A stretch of DNA of 64,000 nt, taken from contig NZ_CP095462.1 of assembly GCF_023022965.1 (NCBI RefSeq), forward strand, positions 868,001-932,000. Direction: 5' to 3'. Positions within the stretch are counted from its first letter, which is position 1. Each line of letters begins with the position of its first letter. Below the pieces are notes generated by a model. That model ran no database searches. It saw only the letters and a program-made list of their open reading frames with translations, and had not been told where the DNA came from. The translations under genes were made by a program, and so were the position numbers. This stretch comes from Ectobacillus sp. JY-23 (GTDB lineage: Bacteria; Bacillota; Bacilli; Bacillales; Bacillaceae_G). This document shows, in pieces, positions 37,780-47,800 of this stretch.

Positions 37780-38787
37780 TCACTCATCCCGATAGAGAAA
37801 TTGTTCAAAAGCAGAAAATACATGCAGTTGCTTTTGTTTAATTAAAAACCAGTCTGTTAGATCAAACTGCTTTTGTTCTTCTACAGGTTCAAATAATGCA
37901 AGTACTTCATTGGTGCTAAACCAATCCTCCATTTTATGACGCTGATGTGGGATAATGGGATACACATCTCGCAGAATCGGTGTATCCGGCTCTTTTACGA
38001 ATGGAAAATATTGTTCATAATCCATTCTGGAACCTGTATGAACCGTTTCCGTGGCAAACACCTCAAATTGCTGGTTATATTGCGGATGAAACAGTAGCCA
38101 TGCTAAACGTTTACCAAGCTCTATCCTTTTGTGTACATCGACAAATTCATGCACTGAAAACCCATACAGCTTTCCGCTTACAGTCGGAAATAATACTGCA
38201 CTAAAGTGCAGCAACTCTTGAAACTTAAATAGTACTGAATTAAATACATGTTTTTTAAAATAAGGATGTTCGATTACAGGCTTTTGAATCATATGTTGCT
38301 CATTTATAATAAGTGCTGTCATCATTCTATTTTCATTTCCTTCTTTCCAAAACAACTCCCACTCTCGTTCCATAAAAACAGAAACGGAAAACGCTTGAAG
38401 CAGATAAAATAAGGCCTTATTAGCACGTACTGAATACGCATACACTAACAGTTGCGGATAAGCATCTGAAAAAATAAACCAATTAGCGCGTTCATATGTT
38501 AAAAACAAACGCTTTCTTACATCCTTTGAAAGCATTTTTGGATAGTACTTACCTTCTAAGTCAGCCATATTCCATCCCGCATTGCGAGACACCATGCTGG
38601 CCAAAAACGCCCACTGTACATGCGGATATTGTAAGTAATACTCTTGATACGCGTGTGTACGTGCAATATTATCAACATTTCCTTTCCATGTTAAAGCTTC
38701 TATTTCATTAATTATTGCTTTATCTTGCTCAGTCCACAATGTGTTATTTCTACGCTTTTGAATTGCTTCGTACTCACCTCCATGCAC
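37780..38787 (-). CDS. yppC: YppC-like DUF2515 protein
   Basis: 335 residues from a GTG at 38787 (GGGGAGGG, six bases); the ATG at 38823 has no site. Soluble, helix-rich with many aromatic residues (HVQWAFLASMVSRNAGWNM). DUF2515, function unknown. Divergent from recU. Confidence 0.8.
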   Translation of the reverse strand: MHGGEYEAIQKRRNNTLWTEQDKAIINEIEALTWKGNVDNIARTHAYQEYYLQYPHVQWAFLASMVSRNAGWNMADLEGKYYPKMLSKDVRKRLFLTYERANWFIFSDAYPQLLVYAYSVRANKALFYLLQAFSVSVFMEREWELFWKEGNENRMMTALIINEQHMIQKPVIEHPYFKKHVFNSVLFKFQELLHFSAVLFPTVSGKLYGFSVHEFVDVHKRIELGKRLAWLLFHPQYNQQFEVFATETVHTGSRMDYEQYFPFVKEPDTPILRDVYPIIPHQRHKMEDWFSTNEVLALFEPVEEQKQFDLTDWFLIKQKQLHVFSAFEQFLYRDE

Positions 38788-38914
38788 ATGCTTCCCTCCC
38801 CGCTCATTATTTAAATCCACCATTATTGTGCTAGTAAAATTTTATAAACTACTGATGCTATTTTTTTGATATAATCACCTGTAGTACCTTATTTTAGTTT
38901 GGAGTGAAAGTGTA

Positions 38915-39511
38915 ATGACCATTCGCTATCCCAACGGTAAAATATATAACAATGTCACTCATAATACACCCGTAAAAAACCATACTTATAGTAACAGAGG
39001 AATGTCGCTGGAAGAAGAGTTAAACGAAACCAATGCTTATTACACAGAGCATAGCATTGCCTGTATACATAAAAAGCCCGTTCCTATTCAAATTGTAAAA
39101 GTGGATTATCCGCAAAGAAGCGCGGCCGTTATTAAAGAGGCATATTTCAAACAACCTTCTACAACCGATTATAACGGGGTGTATAAAGGTCGATATATTG
39201 ACTTTGAAGCAAAAGAAACACAGAATAAGACCAGCTTCCCATTACAAAATATTCATCCCCACCAAATTCAACATATTAAGCAAGTGCTTGCTCATAATGG
39301 CATAGCATTTTTTATCATTAAGTTTGCACACCATGATGAAACCTATTTTTTAAAGGGCCAAGATATCGTTCGATTTTGGACAAGACATGAAGAGGGTGGG
39401 CGCAAATCCATTACCAAACAGGAAATTGAGCTATGCGGACATCGAATTAAATCAGGGTTCCACCCCCGCATTGATTATATTCCTATACTAGACATGCTGT
39501 ATTTTTCGTGA
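38915..39511 (+). CDS. recU: Holliday junction resolvase RecU
   Basis: 198 residues. Family features: [11 protein letters not shown] start, [16 protein letters not shown], and the nuclease core [11 protein letters not shown]. Resolves recombination junctions. Followed by ponA after 64 bases, the conserved recU-ponA operon. Confidence 0.95.
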   Translation: MTIRYPNGKIYNNVTHNTPVKNHTYSNRGMSLEEELNETNAYYTEHSIACIHKKPVPIQIVKVDYPQRSAAVIKEAYFKQPSTTDYNGVYKGRYIDFEAKETQNKTSFPLQNIHPHQIQHIKQVLAHNGIAFFIIKFAHHDETYFLKGQDIVRFWTRHEEGGRKSITKQEIELCGHRIKSGFHPRIDYIPILDMLYFS

Positions 39512-39575
39512 TACATTCATCAATAAAGTTCATGTCTTGACTTTTTTGAGATAGTGAAAGGTAGGAGAAAGGATA

Positions 39576-42071
39576 ATGTCGGATAATTATCGTTCTCGCG
39601 AAGAACGTAAGCAAGCTGAAAAAGCGAAGCAAGAACAAAAAAAACAAAAAAGCGAAAAACCTCGTAAAAAAGGATCGTTTTTTAAGAAGTTTCTTATTAC
39701 TTGCCTACTCCTTGGAATCATTGTATTAGGAGCAGGTGTTTCGACTTTTTATGCAATGATTAAGGATGCACCGAAAATTGATGAAGCTAAGTTAGCAGAT
39801 CCTGTTTCAACCAAATTTTATGATAAAGATGGCGGTTTTATACATGAGTATGGTGTAGAGCGACGTACTCCGATTACGTATGAGCAAATCCCAAAAGTGC
39901 TTGAAGACGCATTTCTCTCTACAGAGGATGCTAGATTTTATGAGCATCATGGCATTGATATTAAACGTACGGCGAAAGCGATTTTTGAAAACTTGACAAA
40001 CGGATTTGGATCACAAGGTGGTAGTACAATTACACAGCAGGTAATTAAAAACTCATTTTTATCACCTGACAAAAATTTAAAACGAAAAGTGCAAGAATGG
40101 TACCTCGCCTATAAGCTGGAGCAAAAATACTCTAAGCATGAAATTTTGGAAATGTACCTTAACAAAATTAACTTAGGGAACTATTCTTGGGGAATCGCTG
40201 CAGCTGCCAAGAACTATTATGGCATTGAAGTAAAAGATTTGAAAAATCTAACATTGCCACAAGCTGCTATGCTGGCAGGTTTGCCACAGCTACCAAATGC
40301 TTATAACCCTTCTAAACCGGAGAATGAAAAAGAAGCCACCAAGCGTAGAAATCTTGTGTTAACATTAATGCATCGACAAGGTGCTATTACGGAAAAAGAA
40401 ATGAAAGAAGCAATGCAGGTACCTGTTCGTGAAGGCGTTCGTGAACCAGCTCAAAATCCAATGCCTTATCAAGCATTTCTTGATGCAGTGGCTAAAGAGG
40501 TGGAAGGACAGCTAAAGGATGTAAACATTGGAACAGATGGCCTAGCAATCTATACGACACTTGATCCAAAAGCACAAGCGTATGCGGAACAATTAGCAGA
40601 GTCTGGAGACGGATTTAGATATCCAAACGATCAGTTCCAAACCGCATTTGTATTTCAAGACACAAAAACTGGAGAAGTACGCGCCATTGCAAGCGGTCGT
40701 AAGGAAAACAAAGGTTCTTTTAGAGGAAGTAACTATGCTATTGATTTAGATAGACAGCCGGGCTCTACATTTAAACCAATTCTCGCTTACGGTCCTGCTG
40801 TAGAGCATTTAAAATGGGCAACTTCTCACACAATTGAAGATAAAGAAACAAAGTATGATACAGGAGCTGAAATATCCAACTGGGATAATAAATATCATGG
40901 CTTAATCACTATTCGTAAGGCGTTGGAACAATCATATAACATTCCAGCTTTATTAACCATGAGAGAAGTAGGTAAACCTAAAGCAAAAGTATTTGCTGAA
41001 AATTTAGGTATCACTTTTGCTAACAATACAGTATTTGAATCATATGTAATTGGGGCGAATCAAGTCAGTCCGATTGAAATGTCCGGTGCCTACAGTGCAT
41101 TCGGTAATAACGGGGTATATATTAAACCACATTTTGTTACGAAAGTTGTATTTCCGGACGGAAAAGAAGTAAGCTTTAAACCAAAAGAAAAACGAGCAAT
41201 GGCGGACTACACATCATATATCATTACAGATATGTTACGCTCAGTTGTAAAAACGGGGACAGGAACAAACGCAAATGTATCTAGACTTGATGTGGCTGGT
41301 AAGACCGGTACCACAAACTTTGATAAAGATACGATGCGCAAATATGGCTATCCTGCCGATGCAACGAACGACAGTTGGTTTGTAGGATACACACCACAAT
41401 ATACGATGTCCGTTTGGACTGGATATGCAAAGAACGGGCAAGGTATGTATTTGAATAAAGAAACATCACGCATCGCGCAATATATCTTTAGAAATATGAT
41501 GAGCAAGTTTGGAACAGATACTTCTCCATTTGAGCAACCATCCACTGTATACCGCTTTGGCAATGAGCTTGGGGTAACAGGTGGCGAAAAAGTAGTACTA
41601 CCAAAAGAAAAACCTGATGCTCCAACCGGGGTGGCCGCAAAGTATGATGCCGCTTCTAATACTATTACTTTAAAATGGGCATATACAGCTTCAGAAGAGA
41701 TGAAAGATGTCTCATTTGACGTAGCATACTCACTAGATGGCGGCCCGAAAACAACATTAACAAACACCAAAAGTACAAGCATTACTCTTGGTAATGTAAA
41801 AGCAGGTGGTCGCTATACATTCTTTATTACTGCCGCAGCAAACGGTAAGGTCAGCGATGAAGCAAAAATTACGGTCGCTGTGACAAACGTGGCAAAGCCG
41901 GAAGAAAAGCCATCCCCACCAGATAACGGTGATGGTACAAATCAAGGTACACCACCTACAGAAACTCCCCCAGGTACAGGTACTGAAACTGAGACACCAC
42001 CAGGGTCCAGTAATCCAGGTGAAGCAAAACCACCGAAGCCACCGGCGCAATCGCCACTTGGTATTCCATAA
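39576..42071 (+). CDS. ponA: Penicillin-binding protein 1A/1B (PonA)
   Basis: 831 residues, class A PBP. Lys-rich cytosolic N-tail, one membrane helix (about 36-58), glycosyltransferase (catalytic Glu in STEDARFYEHHGID; GGSTITQQVIKN), transpeptidase (SxxK in PGSTFKP, SYN, KTGTTN), then a fibronectin-III-like domain (about 680-765) and a Pro/Thr/Gly tail. B. subtilis PonA is longer (914). Polymerises and crosslinks peptidoglycan. Confidence 0.95.
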   Translation: MSDNYRSREERKQAEKAKQEQKKQKSEKPRKKGSFFKKFLITCLLLGIIVLGAGVSTFYAMIKDAPKIDEAKLADPVSTKFYDKDGGFIHEYGVERRTPITYEQIPKVLEDAFLSTEDARFYEHHGIDIKRTAKAIFENLTNGFGSQGGSTITQQVIKNSFLSPDKNLKRKVQEWYLAYKLEQKYSKHEILEMYLNKINLGNYSWGIAAAAKNYYGIEVKDLKNLTLPQAAMLAGLPQLPNAYNPSKPENEKEATKRRNLVLTLMHRQGAITEKEMKEAMQVPVREGVREPAQNPMPYQAFLDAVAKEVEGQLKDVNIGTDGLAIYTTLDPKAQAYAEQLAESGDGFRYPNDQFQTAFVFQDTKTGEVRAIASGRKENKGSFRGSNYAIDLDRQPGSTFKPILAYGPAVEHLKWATSHTIEDKETKYDTGAEISNWDNKYHGLITIRKALEQSYNIPALLTMREVGKPKAKVFAENLGITFANNTVFESYVIGANQVSPIEMSGAYSAFGNNGVYIKPHFVTKVVFPDGKEVSFKPKEKRAMADYTSYIITDMLRSVVKTGTGTNANVSRLDVAGKTGTTNFDKDTMRKYGYPADATNDSWFVGYTPQYTMSVWTGYAKNGQGMYLNKETSRIAQYIFRNMMSKFGTDTSPFEQPSTVYRFGNELGVTGGEKVVLPKEKPDAPTGVAAKYDAASNTITLKWAYTASEEMKDVSFDVAYSLDGGPKTTLTNTKSTSITLGNVKAGGRYTFFITAAANGKVSDEAKITVAVTNVAKPEEKPSPPDNGDGTNQGTPPTETPPGTGTETETPPGSSNPGEAKPPKPPAQSPLGIP

Positions 42072-42073
42072 AG

Positions 42074-42108
42074 AAAAGACCATCACTTTGATGGTCTTTT
42101 CTTTTTTA
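42074..42108. terminator. Terminator between ponA and ypoC
   Basis: AAAAGACCATC ACTTT GATGGTCTTTT followed by CTTTTTT on the plus strand. Confidence 0.88.
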
Positions 42109-42595
42109 TCATCATCGCAGCAAATAATTTTTCTAGTTCTTCGTATAACTGGATAAGCTGTATAAATGCATGATAATGCCCGGGGCGATTAATGATAAAA
42201 ACAAAGCGTTCTTCTATATTGACCGGCTTGCTTGATAGCATATTTAGGTTTGATATTGCTAGTTGCGGAGTACGTACATATAGTCCGTTTAACCAATACA
42301 AACTTGATAAATAATGCGCTGTATAATGAACCATCAGCGGCTGCGCTTCATCTCTTTTTCGTTCCTTAAACAAGCGAGAAATAGAAGGCTTATTAGATTT
42401 CCAGCTTTCTAATACAAGAGGTATAGCATAATCTACATCAAGCCAAGGCTCATAGGCAGGTATGTCTTGCCCCTTTAATATGTCATAGGTAAAGTAGCCG
42501 TTTTGAATAGTGTATTCAATAGATGTCTCATCATAAATAAGCTCTTCATTAACAAATGGTGAGATTTGAAACGCTGCAGGTACCTTTATTCTCAT
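42083..42595 (-). CDS. ypoC: YpoC-like protein
   Basis: 170 residues, soluble, aromatic-rich with basic tail (MMIKKKRPSK). Conserved in the dnaD-nth-ypoC cluster; function unknown. Overlaps the nth stop by four bases. The stop lies within the ponA terminator. Confidence 0.8.
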   Translation of the reverse strand: MRIKVPAAFQISPFVNEELIYDETSIEYTIQNGYFTYDILKGQDIPAYEPWLDVDYAIPLVLESWKSNKPSISRLFKERKRDEAQPLMVHYTAHYLSSLYWLNGLYVRTPQLAISNLNMLSSKPVNIEERFVFIINRPGHYHAFIQLIQLYEELEKLFAAMMIKKKRPSK

Positions 42596-43245
42596 TGTGT
42601 CTTACCTTTCATTCGCTTCTTTCCTTCTCTACACAAATCGAGCAGCGGACATACTTCACATTGGGGACGTTGCGCTTTACAATGATAGCGGCCAAAGAAA
42701 ATCATGCGATGATGGGTAACACTCCATTCTTCCATAGGCACTTTCTTCATCAGCGTTTTTTCCACTTCTAATACAGAATCTTTCCACCTACAAAAAGCCA
42801 AGCGTTTACTAACGCGTTCAACATGTGTATCCACAGCAATTGCCGGAATACCAAAGGCTACTGAGACTACTACATTCGCTGTTTTACGCCCCACTCCTGG
42901 TAAGTTTATTAATTCATCACGGTCTTTCGGCACGTTTCCATCGTATCGTTCCAACAGCATTCGGCATAGACGTTGAATGTTTTTGGCTTTATTTCGATAC
43001 AAACCAATGGAACGAATATCCTGCTGTAGCTCATCCAAAGGTACAGCTAAATAATCTTCGGGTGTTTTATATTTTTGAAACAATTCTCTTGTTACTTTGT
43101 TTACTAATGCATCCGTACACTGAGCAGATAAAGCGACAGCAATCACTAGCTCAAACGGATTGGAATGATTTAATTCACAGTGTGCACTCGGATACATCTC
43201 TGCCATTGTATCCAAACAATGGCGAATCTGTTTAATGGTGAGCAC
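42592..43245 (-). CDS. nth: Endonuclease III
   Basis: 217 residues from a GTG after GGGGGGAG. Helix-hairpin-helix LPGVGRKTANVV with catalytic Lys, catalytic Asp in AVDTHVERVSKRL, and a C-x6-C-x2-C-x5-C iron-sulphur loop (CKAQRPQCEVCPLLDLC). Base-excision glycosylase/AP lyase. Between dnaD and ypoC. Confidence 0.95.
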   Translation of the reverse strand: MLTIKQIRHCLDTMAEMYPSAHCELNHSNPFELVIAVALSAQCTDALVNKVTRELFQKYKTPEDYLAVPLDELQQDIRSIGLYRNKAKNIQRLCRMLLERYDGNVPKDRDELINLPGVGRKTANVVVSVAFGIPAIAVDTHVERVSKRLAFCRWKDSVLEVEKTLMKKVPMEEWSVTHHRMIFFGRYHCKAQRPQCEVCPLLDLCREGKKRMKGKTQ

Positions 43246-43257
43246 GGTCTCCCCCCT

Positions 43258-43950
43258 TTACTGCTCCAGCCAATTATAAAAAGGCACTTTTCCTGTATAC
43301 GTAGTATCTGAGCGTGGTTGTTTTTGATGTTGTCTAAATTTCTTTCCATAGTTATGTGCTTGTTCAACCGTCTTGACACCATTTTTCTTCCATTCAAATA
43401 AAATTCGATCAATATAGCGGAAATTCAACTTACCGCTAATCACAGCTTCGCGAAGAGCTGCCTGAATTACAGTCCCATCGTGACCGTCTTGGTCCTGCCA
43501 CATCGCAAGAGTCTCACATTCAAATGGAGACAACGGACGCCCAAATTCCTGCTCAAAAATACTATATAAACTAGATTGCTGTGCTCTCTCTTCCTCCACT
43601 TCTTCTCCCAATGTTTCATTCATTAAAAGTTGCAACATTTTTTCCCATAGAGGCTGCAGTGAATACATTTCACAAATTAAATCGCCGTCCCGACGCCCCT
43701 CAATAGTTAAGAGGCCTCTTTGTAGCAATACGCGTAAAATGTCCGCACATTGCATAGGATTAATTGTCATACGCGCTGCAATCTCATTGGGCGTAGGGAA
43801 TAAATTCCCAGATTCTAAAAATGTGTGTACGTGTAACACAACCATAAACTCTGCTTCATTTAAACCGAGCTTTTGATAATTTGTCATCAATAACTTTGGA
43901 ATTGCTATGCTTCCTTGCTCAAGCCACTGCAACATTACTCTCTTTTTCAT
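43258..43950 (-). CDS. dnaD: Primosomal protein DnaD
   Basis: 230 residues. N-terminal winged helix (FPTPNEIAARMTINPMQCAD) and C-terminal DnaD domain ending YIDRILFEWKKNGVKTVEQA. Helicase loading in initiation and restart. First gene of dnaD-nth-ypoC. Confidence 0.93.
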   Translation of the reverse strand: MKKRVMLQWLEQGSIAIPKLLMTNYQKLGLNEAEFMVVLHVHTFLESGNLFPTPNEIAARMTINPMQCADILRVLLQRGLLTIEGRRDGDLICEMYSLQPLWEKMLQLLMNETLGEEVEEERAQQSSLYSIFEQEFGRPLSPFECETLAMWQDQDGHDGTVIQAALREAVISGKLNFRYIDRILFEWKKNGVKTVEQAHNYGKKFRQHQKQPRSDTTYTGKVPFYNWLEQ

Positions 43951-44260
43951 GCCAACACCTCGTTTCTAGTATACACAAGTTGTCCATTCCAAAGCCACGG
44001 AAAAGCGCAAACAGCTTGTTTTAATACCGGCCAAAAACTTTAGCCGGAGCTTTAGAGTCAAATCGCTAGCAGGGCTAGCTTTCTTCTTTTTGGTCGGCTC
44101 TGTCGAAGACCTTTGCACGCTTTCCACGGATGGTCAGGGAGCCTCCTCACCGCTATGCCCCTGTAGGGTCTCTTTTTCCCGCAGAAACTTCGCCACTTCC
44201 ACACTAGTTAACAAGTGGCCATGATCAGCACTAACATTTGACACCGCCTTTTCGTTAAAA
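43951..44260. other. Intergenic region with dispersed repeat
   Basis: 310 bases between dnaD and the asnS terminator, largely filled by the repeat at 44090-44240. No gene. Confidence 0.5.
44090..44240 (-). repeat. Bacillus-type dispersed repeat, longest copy
   Basis: On the minus strand: GAAGTGGCGAAGTTTCTGCGG, GAAAAAGAGACCCTACAGGG, GAGGAGGCTCCCTG, GGAAAGCGTGC. Related to 10640-10735, 24835-24905 and 61365-61470. Could fold into long imperfect hairpins. Confidence 0.55.
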
Positions 44261-44285
44261 AAACCCCCCATAAGCGGGAGGTCGA
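44261..44285 (-). terminator. Probable terminator of asnS
   Basis: ACCTCCC GCTTAT GGGGGGT then seven T on the minus strand; one mismatch. Confidence 0.6.
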
Positions 44286-44290
44286 GCCTA

Positions 44291-45583
44291 TTATGGATAC
44301 AGACGGTTTAATAAGCGAGGAAATGGAATTGTTTCACGAACGTGTTCTACGCCAGATAACCAAGCTACCGTTCTTTCTAAGCCAAGTCCAAAGCCTGAGT
44401 GAGGAACAGAACCATATTGACGCAATTCTAAATACCATTTATACGCATCTTCACTTAATTGATGCTCGTCTAAACGTTGCTTTAACAGTTCATAGTCATC
44501 AATACGCTGTGATCCACCAATAATTTCACCGTAGCCTTCCGGTGCAATCAAATCTGCGCACAATACAACTTCTGGACGATTTGGATCGGGCTTCATGTAG
44601 AATGACTTAATAGACGCCGGATAGTGTGTGATAAATACCGGTTTATCGTAATGCTCGGCAATTGCCGTTTCATGTGGCGCTCCAAAATCATCTCCCCATT
44701 GAATATCATCAAAACCTTTTTCATGGAGGAATGTAATCGCATCATCGTACGTGATACGAGGAAACGGTGCTTGAATGCTTTCAAGCTTCGCCGTATCACG
44801 GCCTAATGTTTTGAGTTCAAGCGCACAGTTTTGAAGTACGGATTGTACTAAATAAGAGACATATTGCTCTTGTACACGCAAGTTCTCTTCATGATCTGTA
44901 AAGGACATTTCTGGTTCAATCATCCAGAATTCGATTAAATGGCGTCGCGTCTTAGATTTTTCAGCACGGAACGTCGGACCAAATGAAAATACTTTTCCAA
45001 GCGCCATTGCGGCAGCTTCCATATAAAGCTGTCCACTTTGAGACAAGTATGCATCCTCGTCAAAATATTTCGTATGGAATAATTCTGTCGTTCCTTCCGG
45101 TGCACTCCCCGTCAAAATTGGTGGATCTACTTTCACAAATCCGTTTTCGTGAAAGAATTGGTATGTAGCACGGATAATCTCATGACGAATACGCAATACA
45201 GCATGCTGACGCTTAGAACGAATCCACAAATGGCGGTTGTCCATTAAAAACTCTGTACCATGCTCTTTTGGTGTAATTGGATAATCTGTTGCCGCATGAA
45301 TAACTTCTACATTCGTTACCGTTAATTCGTATCCGAATGGAGAACGTGCATCCTCGCGCACGATACCCGTTACATACAAAGAGGTTTCTTGTGTAAGGCC
45401 TTTCGCCTTTTGAAAAACTTCTTCTCCCACTTCTTCTTTTACAACGACACCTTGAATAAACCCTGACCCATCGCGCAATTGCAAAAATGCAATTTTACCG
45501 CTGGATCGTTTATTTGCAAGCCATGCGCCAATTGTTACTTCTTGATCTACATAGTGTTTTACTTGTCCAATAGTTGTTTTCAC
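44291..45583 (-). CDS. asnS: Asparaginyl-tRNA synthetase
   Basis: 430 residues from a GTG with GGAGGGACCAGGTAA before it. OB-fold anticodon domain (about 1-110) then class II core: motif 2 [16 protein letters not shown], motif 3 [12 protein letters not shown]. Charges tRNA-Asn. Follows aspB with 126 bases between; no T-box signature seen in that gap. Confidence 0.95.
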   Translation of the reverse strand: MKTTIGQVKHYVDQEVTIGAWLANKRSSGKIAFLQLRDGSGFIQGVVVKEEVGEEVFQKAKGLTQETSLYVTGIVREDARSPFGYELTVTNVEVIHAATDYPITPKEHGTEFLMDNRHLWIRSKRQHAVLRIRHEIIRATYQFFHENGFVKVDPPILTGSAPEGTTELFHTKYFDEDAYLSQSGQLYMEAAAMALGKVFSFGPTFRAEKSKTRRHLIEFWMIEPEMSFTDHEENLRVQEQYVSYLVQSVLQNCALELKTLGRDTAKLESIQAPFPRITYDDAITFLHEKGFDDIQWGDDFGAPHETAIAEHYDKPVFITHYPASIKSFYMKPDPNRPEVVLCADLIAPEGYGEIIGGSQRIDDYELLKQRLDEHQLSEDAYKWYLELRQYGSVPHSGFGLGLERTVAWLSGVEHVRETIPFPRLLNRLYP

Positions 45584-45686
45584 TTACCTGGTCCCTCCAA
45601 AAAGCTTCAATTCGATTGCGGAGCAAGCTCCTTCAAACAGAGCGAATTATATTGTCCATTATACATAGCAAAGCTTGCATATGTAA

Positions 45687-45710
45687 AGGAGGCTGATTGA
45701 TGTCAGCCTC
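45687..45710 (-). terminator. Hairpin after aspB
   Basis: GAGGCTGA CATCAA TCAGCCTC then CTTTACAT on the minus strand. Weak T run, so partial read-through into asnS is possible. Confidence 0.55.
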
Positions 45711-46894
45711 TAGTTTGCCATTTTCTTTTGCATAAAGTTCTGCATGCGCTCAATTGCCTTCTCTAATGATGTAAGAGAAGTTGCATAAGACAATCTAATG
45801 CAGTCGGGTGCACCAAAGCCAGAGCCCGGAACAACTGCTACTTTTTCTTCTTCTAAAAGCGCTTTTGCCCATTCATCTACCGAAGAAAAACCTGTCAATT
45901 TTGCGGCTTCCTTTACATTTGGGAATAAATAAAACGCTCCTTGCGGCTTAATACAAGAAAACCCTGGAATGTTGATTAGTTTATCGTAGACAATATGCAA
46001 ACGTTTTTCAAATTCCACTCGCATTTGCTCCACTGCATCTTGTGAATGCTCATAAGCAGCAATTGTAGCGTATTGTGCGACCGATGTTGGATTAGATGTA
46101 CTGTGGCTCGCTAAGTTCGTCATCGCTCCAATTAGTTGTTTATTTCCAGCTGCATACCCAATGCGCCAACCTGTCATAGCATGAGATTTAGAAACACCAT
46201 TAATGATAATTGTTTGTTCTTTTAGTTCAGGCGAGAGCTGTGCAATTGAAACGTGTGTTGCATCATATACCAGATGCTCATAAATTTCATCGGACACAAT
46301 GAGAACGTTGTGTTGTAAGCACACTTCACCGATAGCACGTAATTCATCTTCTGTATACACCATTCCTGTTGGGTTGCTAGGAGAATTGATAATTACTGCT
46401 TTTGTTTTTGCTGTAATTGCATTTTGCAACTGCTTTGGTGTAATTTTAAAATTATTTTCTTCAAAACCACAAACATACACAGGCTCGCCGCCAGCAAGTT
46501 TTACCTGTTCAGGATAACTTACCCAATAAGGTGTAGGGATAATAACCTCATCGCCTTCATCTAAAAGCGCCTGAAATAATGTATATAGTGCATGCTTTGC
46601 TCCGTTGCAAACAATGATTTCCGATGGTGCATACGTAATTTGCTGATCTGTTTTAAATTTAGCAATAATGGCGTTCTTAAGAGTCGCAAGTCCGCCTGTT
46701 GGTGTATATTTTGTATGACCTTCTAGCATAGATTTATACGCTGCTTCAATGATGTAATCCGGTGTATTGAAATCCGGTTCACCGGCTCCTAGACCGATAA
46801 CATCAAACCCTTGTGCTTTTAGCTCTTGTGCTTTGGCTGTGATTTCTAATGTTGAAGAAGGTGTTAATGCTGATACGCGCTTTGCTAACTTCAT
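45710..46894 (-). CDS. aspB: Aspartate aminotransferase
   Basis: 394 residues from the ATG at 46894 (GGGGGA). Fold-type I PLP enzyme: SNPTGMVY, SDEIYEHL, PLP lysine in NGVSKSHAMTGWRIGY, C-terminal IRLSYATS. Forms aspartate, precursor of asparagine and lysine. Between ypmB and asnS, as in B. subtilis. Confidence 0.95.
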   Translation of the reverse strand: MKLAKRVSALTPSSTLEITAKAQELKAQGFDVIGLGAGEPDFNTPDYIIEAAYKSMLEGHTKYTPTGGLATLKNAIIAKFKTDQQITYAPSEIIVCNGAKHALYTLFQALLDEGDEVIIPTPYWVSYPEQVKLAGGEPVYVCGFEENNFKITPKQLQNAITAKTKAVIINSPSNPTGMVYTEDELRAIGEVCLQHNVLIVSDEIYEHLVYDATHVSIAQLSPELKEQTIIINGVSKSHAMTGWRIGYAAGNKQLIGAMTNLASHSTSNPTSVAQYATIAAYEHSQDAVEQMRVEFEKRLHIVYDKLINIPGFSCIKPQGAFYLFPNVKEAAKLTGFSSVDEWAKALLEEEKVAVVPGSGFGAPDCIRLSYATSLTSLEKAIERMQNFMQKKMAN

Positions 46895-46917
46895 CCTGTG
46901 TTCCCCCTGCATATATT

Positions 46918-47397
46918 TTAAATGCTGTAATACCCCTCATATTTGCCATCAATAAAGTTTAGATAATAGTAGGAGTAGCGACTCTCTTCGTCAATATATG
47001 TAATTTCCCAAAGCGGTACACCCTTTTCGGCACCTAATTTTACTTTTTCAATACGCTTTACATTTCGTTTTCTATCGTTTAGTAAAATTCGAATCGCTTC
47101 TTGCTCTGTAATACCTTCACTTTTTCGTTTTGCTAATACTTTTTGCTTTTTATTATTGGGCACCCATACAAACCAACTCGTCCCATTCTCATCTTTTCCC
47201 TCAATGACGTGATAAGCCGTCATGCCATGGTAATAATCGGTACTCGCAATGGTGACTAAATTCGCTTTTTTACGTGCTAGTTCTTCTGCCTGTACGATTC
47301 CCTTATCTTTTGAATGTACAGACGTGTTGTATACATATACAACTGTTACCATTACACCTAAAAATATACAGAAAATTATAAAAATCCACTTTTTCAT
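46918..47397 (-). CDS. ypmB: YpmB-like exported PepSY/DUF5590 protein
   Basis: 159 residues from the ATG at 47397 (weak site). Signal anchor KWIFIIFCIFLGVMVTVVYV, then two PepSY-like units (EELARKKANLVTIASTDYY, EQEAIRILLNDRKRN). Envelope-associated, function unknown. Seven bases after ypmA. Confidence 0.82.
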   Translation of the reverse strand: MKKWIFIIFCIFLGVMVTVVYVYNTSVHSKDKGIVQAEELARKKANLVTIASTDYYHGMTAYHVIEGKDENGTSWFVWVPNNKKQKVLAKRKSEGITEQEAIRILLNDRKRNVKRIEKVKLGAEKGVPLWEITYIDEESRYSYYYLNFIDGKYEGYYSI

Positions 47398-47404
47398 TGT
47401 ATCA

Positions 47405-47575
47405 CTACGTTCTATATATCGTAAATATGGCTTTGTCTTTTTCTTTTTCGTCCAATGCAAGCCCAAACATTAAATCCTGTTTCTTTAAGGTTCTGTTTAA
47501 GCTGTCAACAACTTTATACAAGTCATTTGTATATTGAACACGTGTTGTGGCCAACACTTCAATTTTCTTTTCCAT
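47405..47575 (-). CDS. ypmA: YpmA-like small protein
   Basis: 56 residues from the ATG at 47575 (GGAGGGG). Starts MEKKIEVLATTRVQYTNDLY. Small conserved Bacillus protein, unknown role, first gene of ypmA-ypmB-aspB-asnS. Confidence 0.8.
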   Translation of the reverse strand: MEKKIEVLATTRVQYTNDLYKVVDSLNRTLKKQDLMFGLALDEKEKDKAIFTIYRT

Positions 47576-47665
47576 GCAAACCCCTCCATTACACAATATT
47601 GCTATTCATGAGAACAGCAAATCCAGTCTATAATATAGTTACATTCAGCACACGTCTCGCACCTT

Positions 47666-47693
47666 ATTATAACAGGTCATACTGTCCTGTAAA
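47666..47693 (-). promoter_or_regulatory. Promoter of ypmA-ypmB-aspB(-asnS)
   Basis: TTTACA, 16-base spacer, TATAAT on the minus strand, 91 bases before ypmA. An ACAGG...CCTGT inverted repeat spans the spacer. Confidence 0.6.
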
Positions 47694-47764
47694 AGTATGC
47701 GGACTAACTCAATGCAGTCATTTCCATTGCGTTATTAAAAAATTTTTCTTCTACCCACATTCTT

Positions 47765-47790
47765 AGCCTGTAGCAACTACAGGCTTTTTA
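47765..47790 (+). terminator. Terminator-like hairpin in plus orientation
   Basis: AGCCTGTAG CAA CTACAGGCT followed by TTTTTA on the plus strand only. On the minus strand, the direction of dinG, no T run follows. Confidence 0.6.
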
Positions 47791-47800
47791 TCGTAAATCC

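Noticed and set aside
45584-45709. T-box leader for asnS
   Set aside because: No conserved T-box sequence (AGGGTGGNACCGCG-like) and too short.
47455-47766. 103-codon plus-strand frame ending at the 47765 hairpin
   Set aside because: Overlaps ypmA antisense and has no ribosome site.
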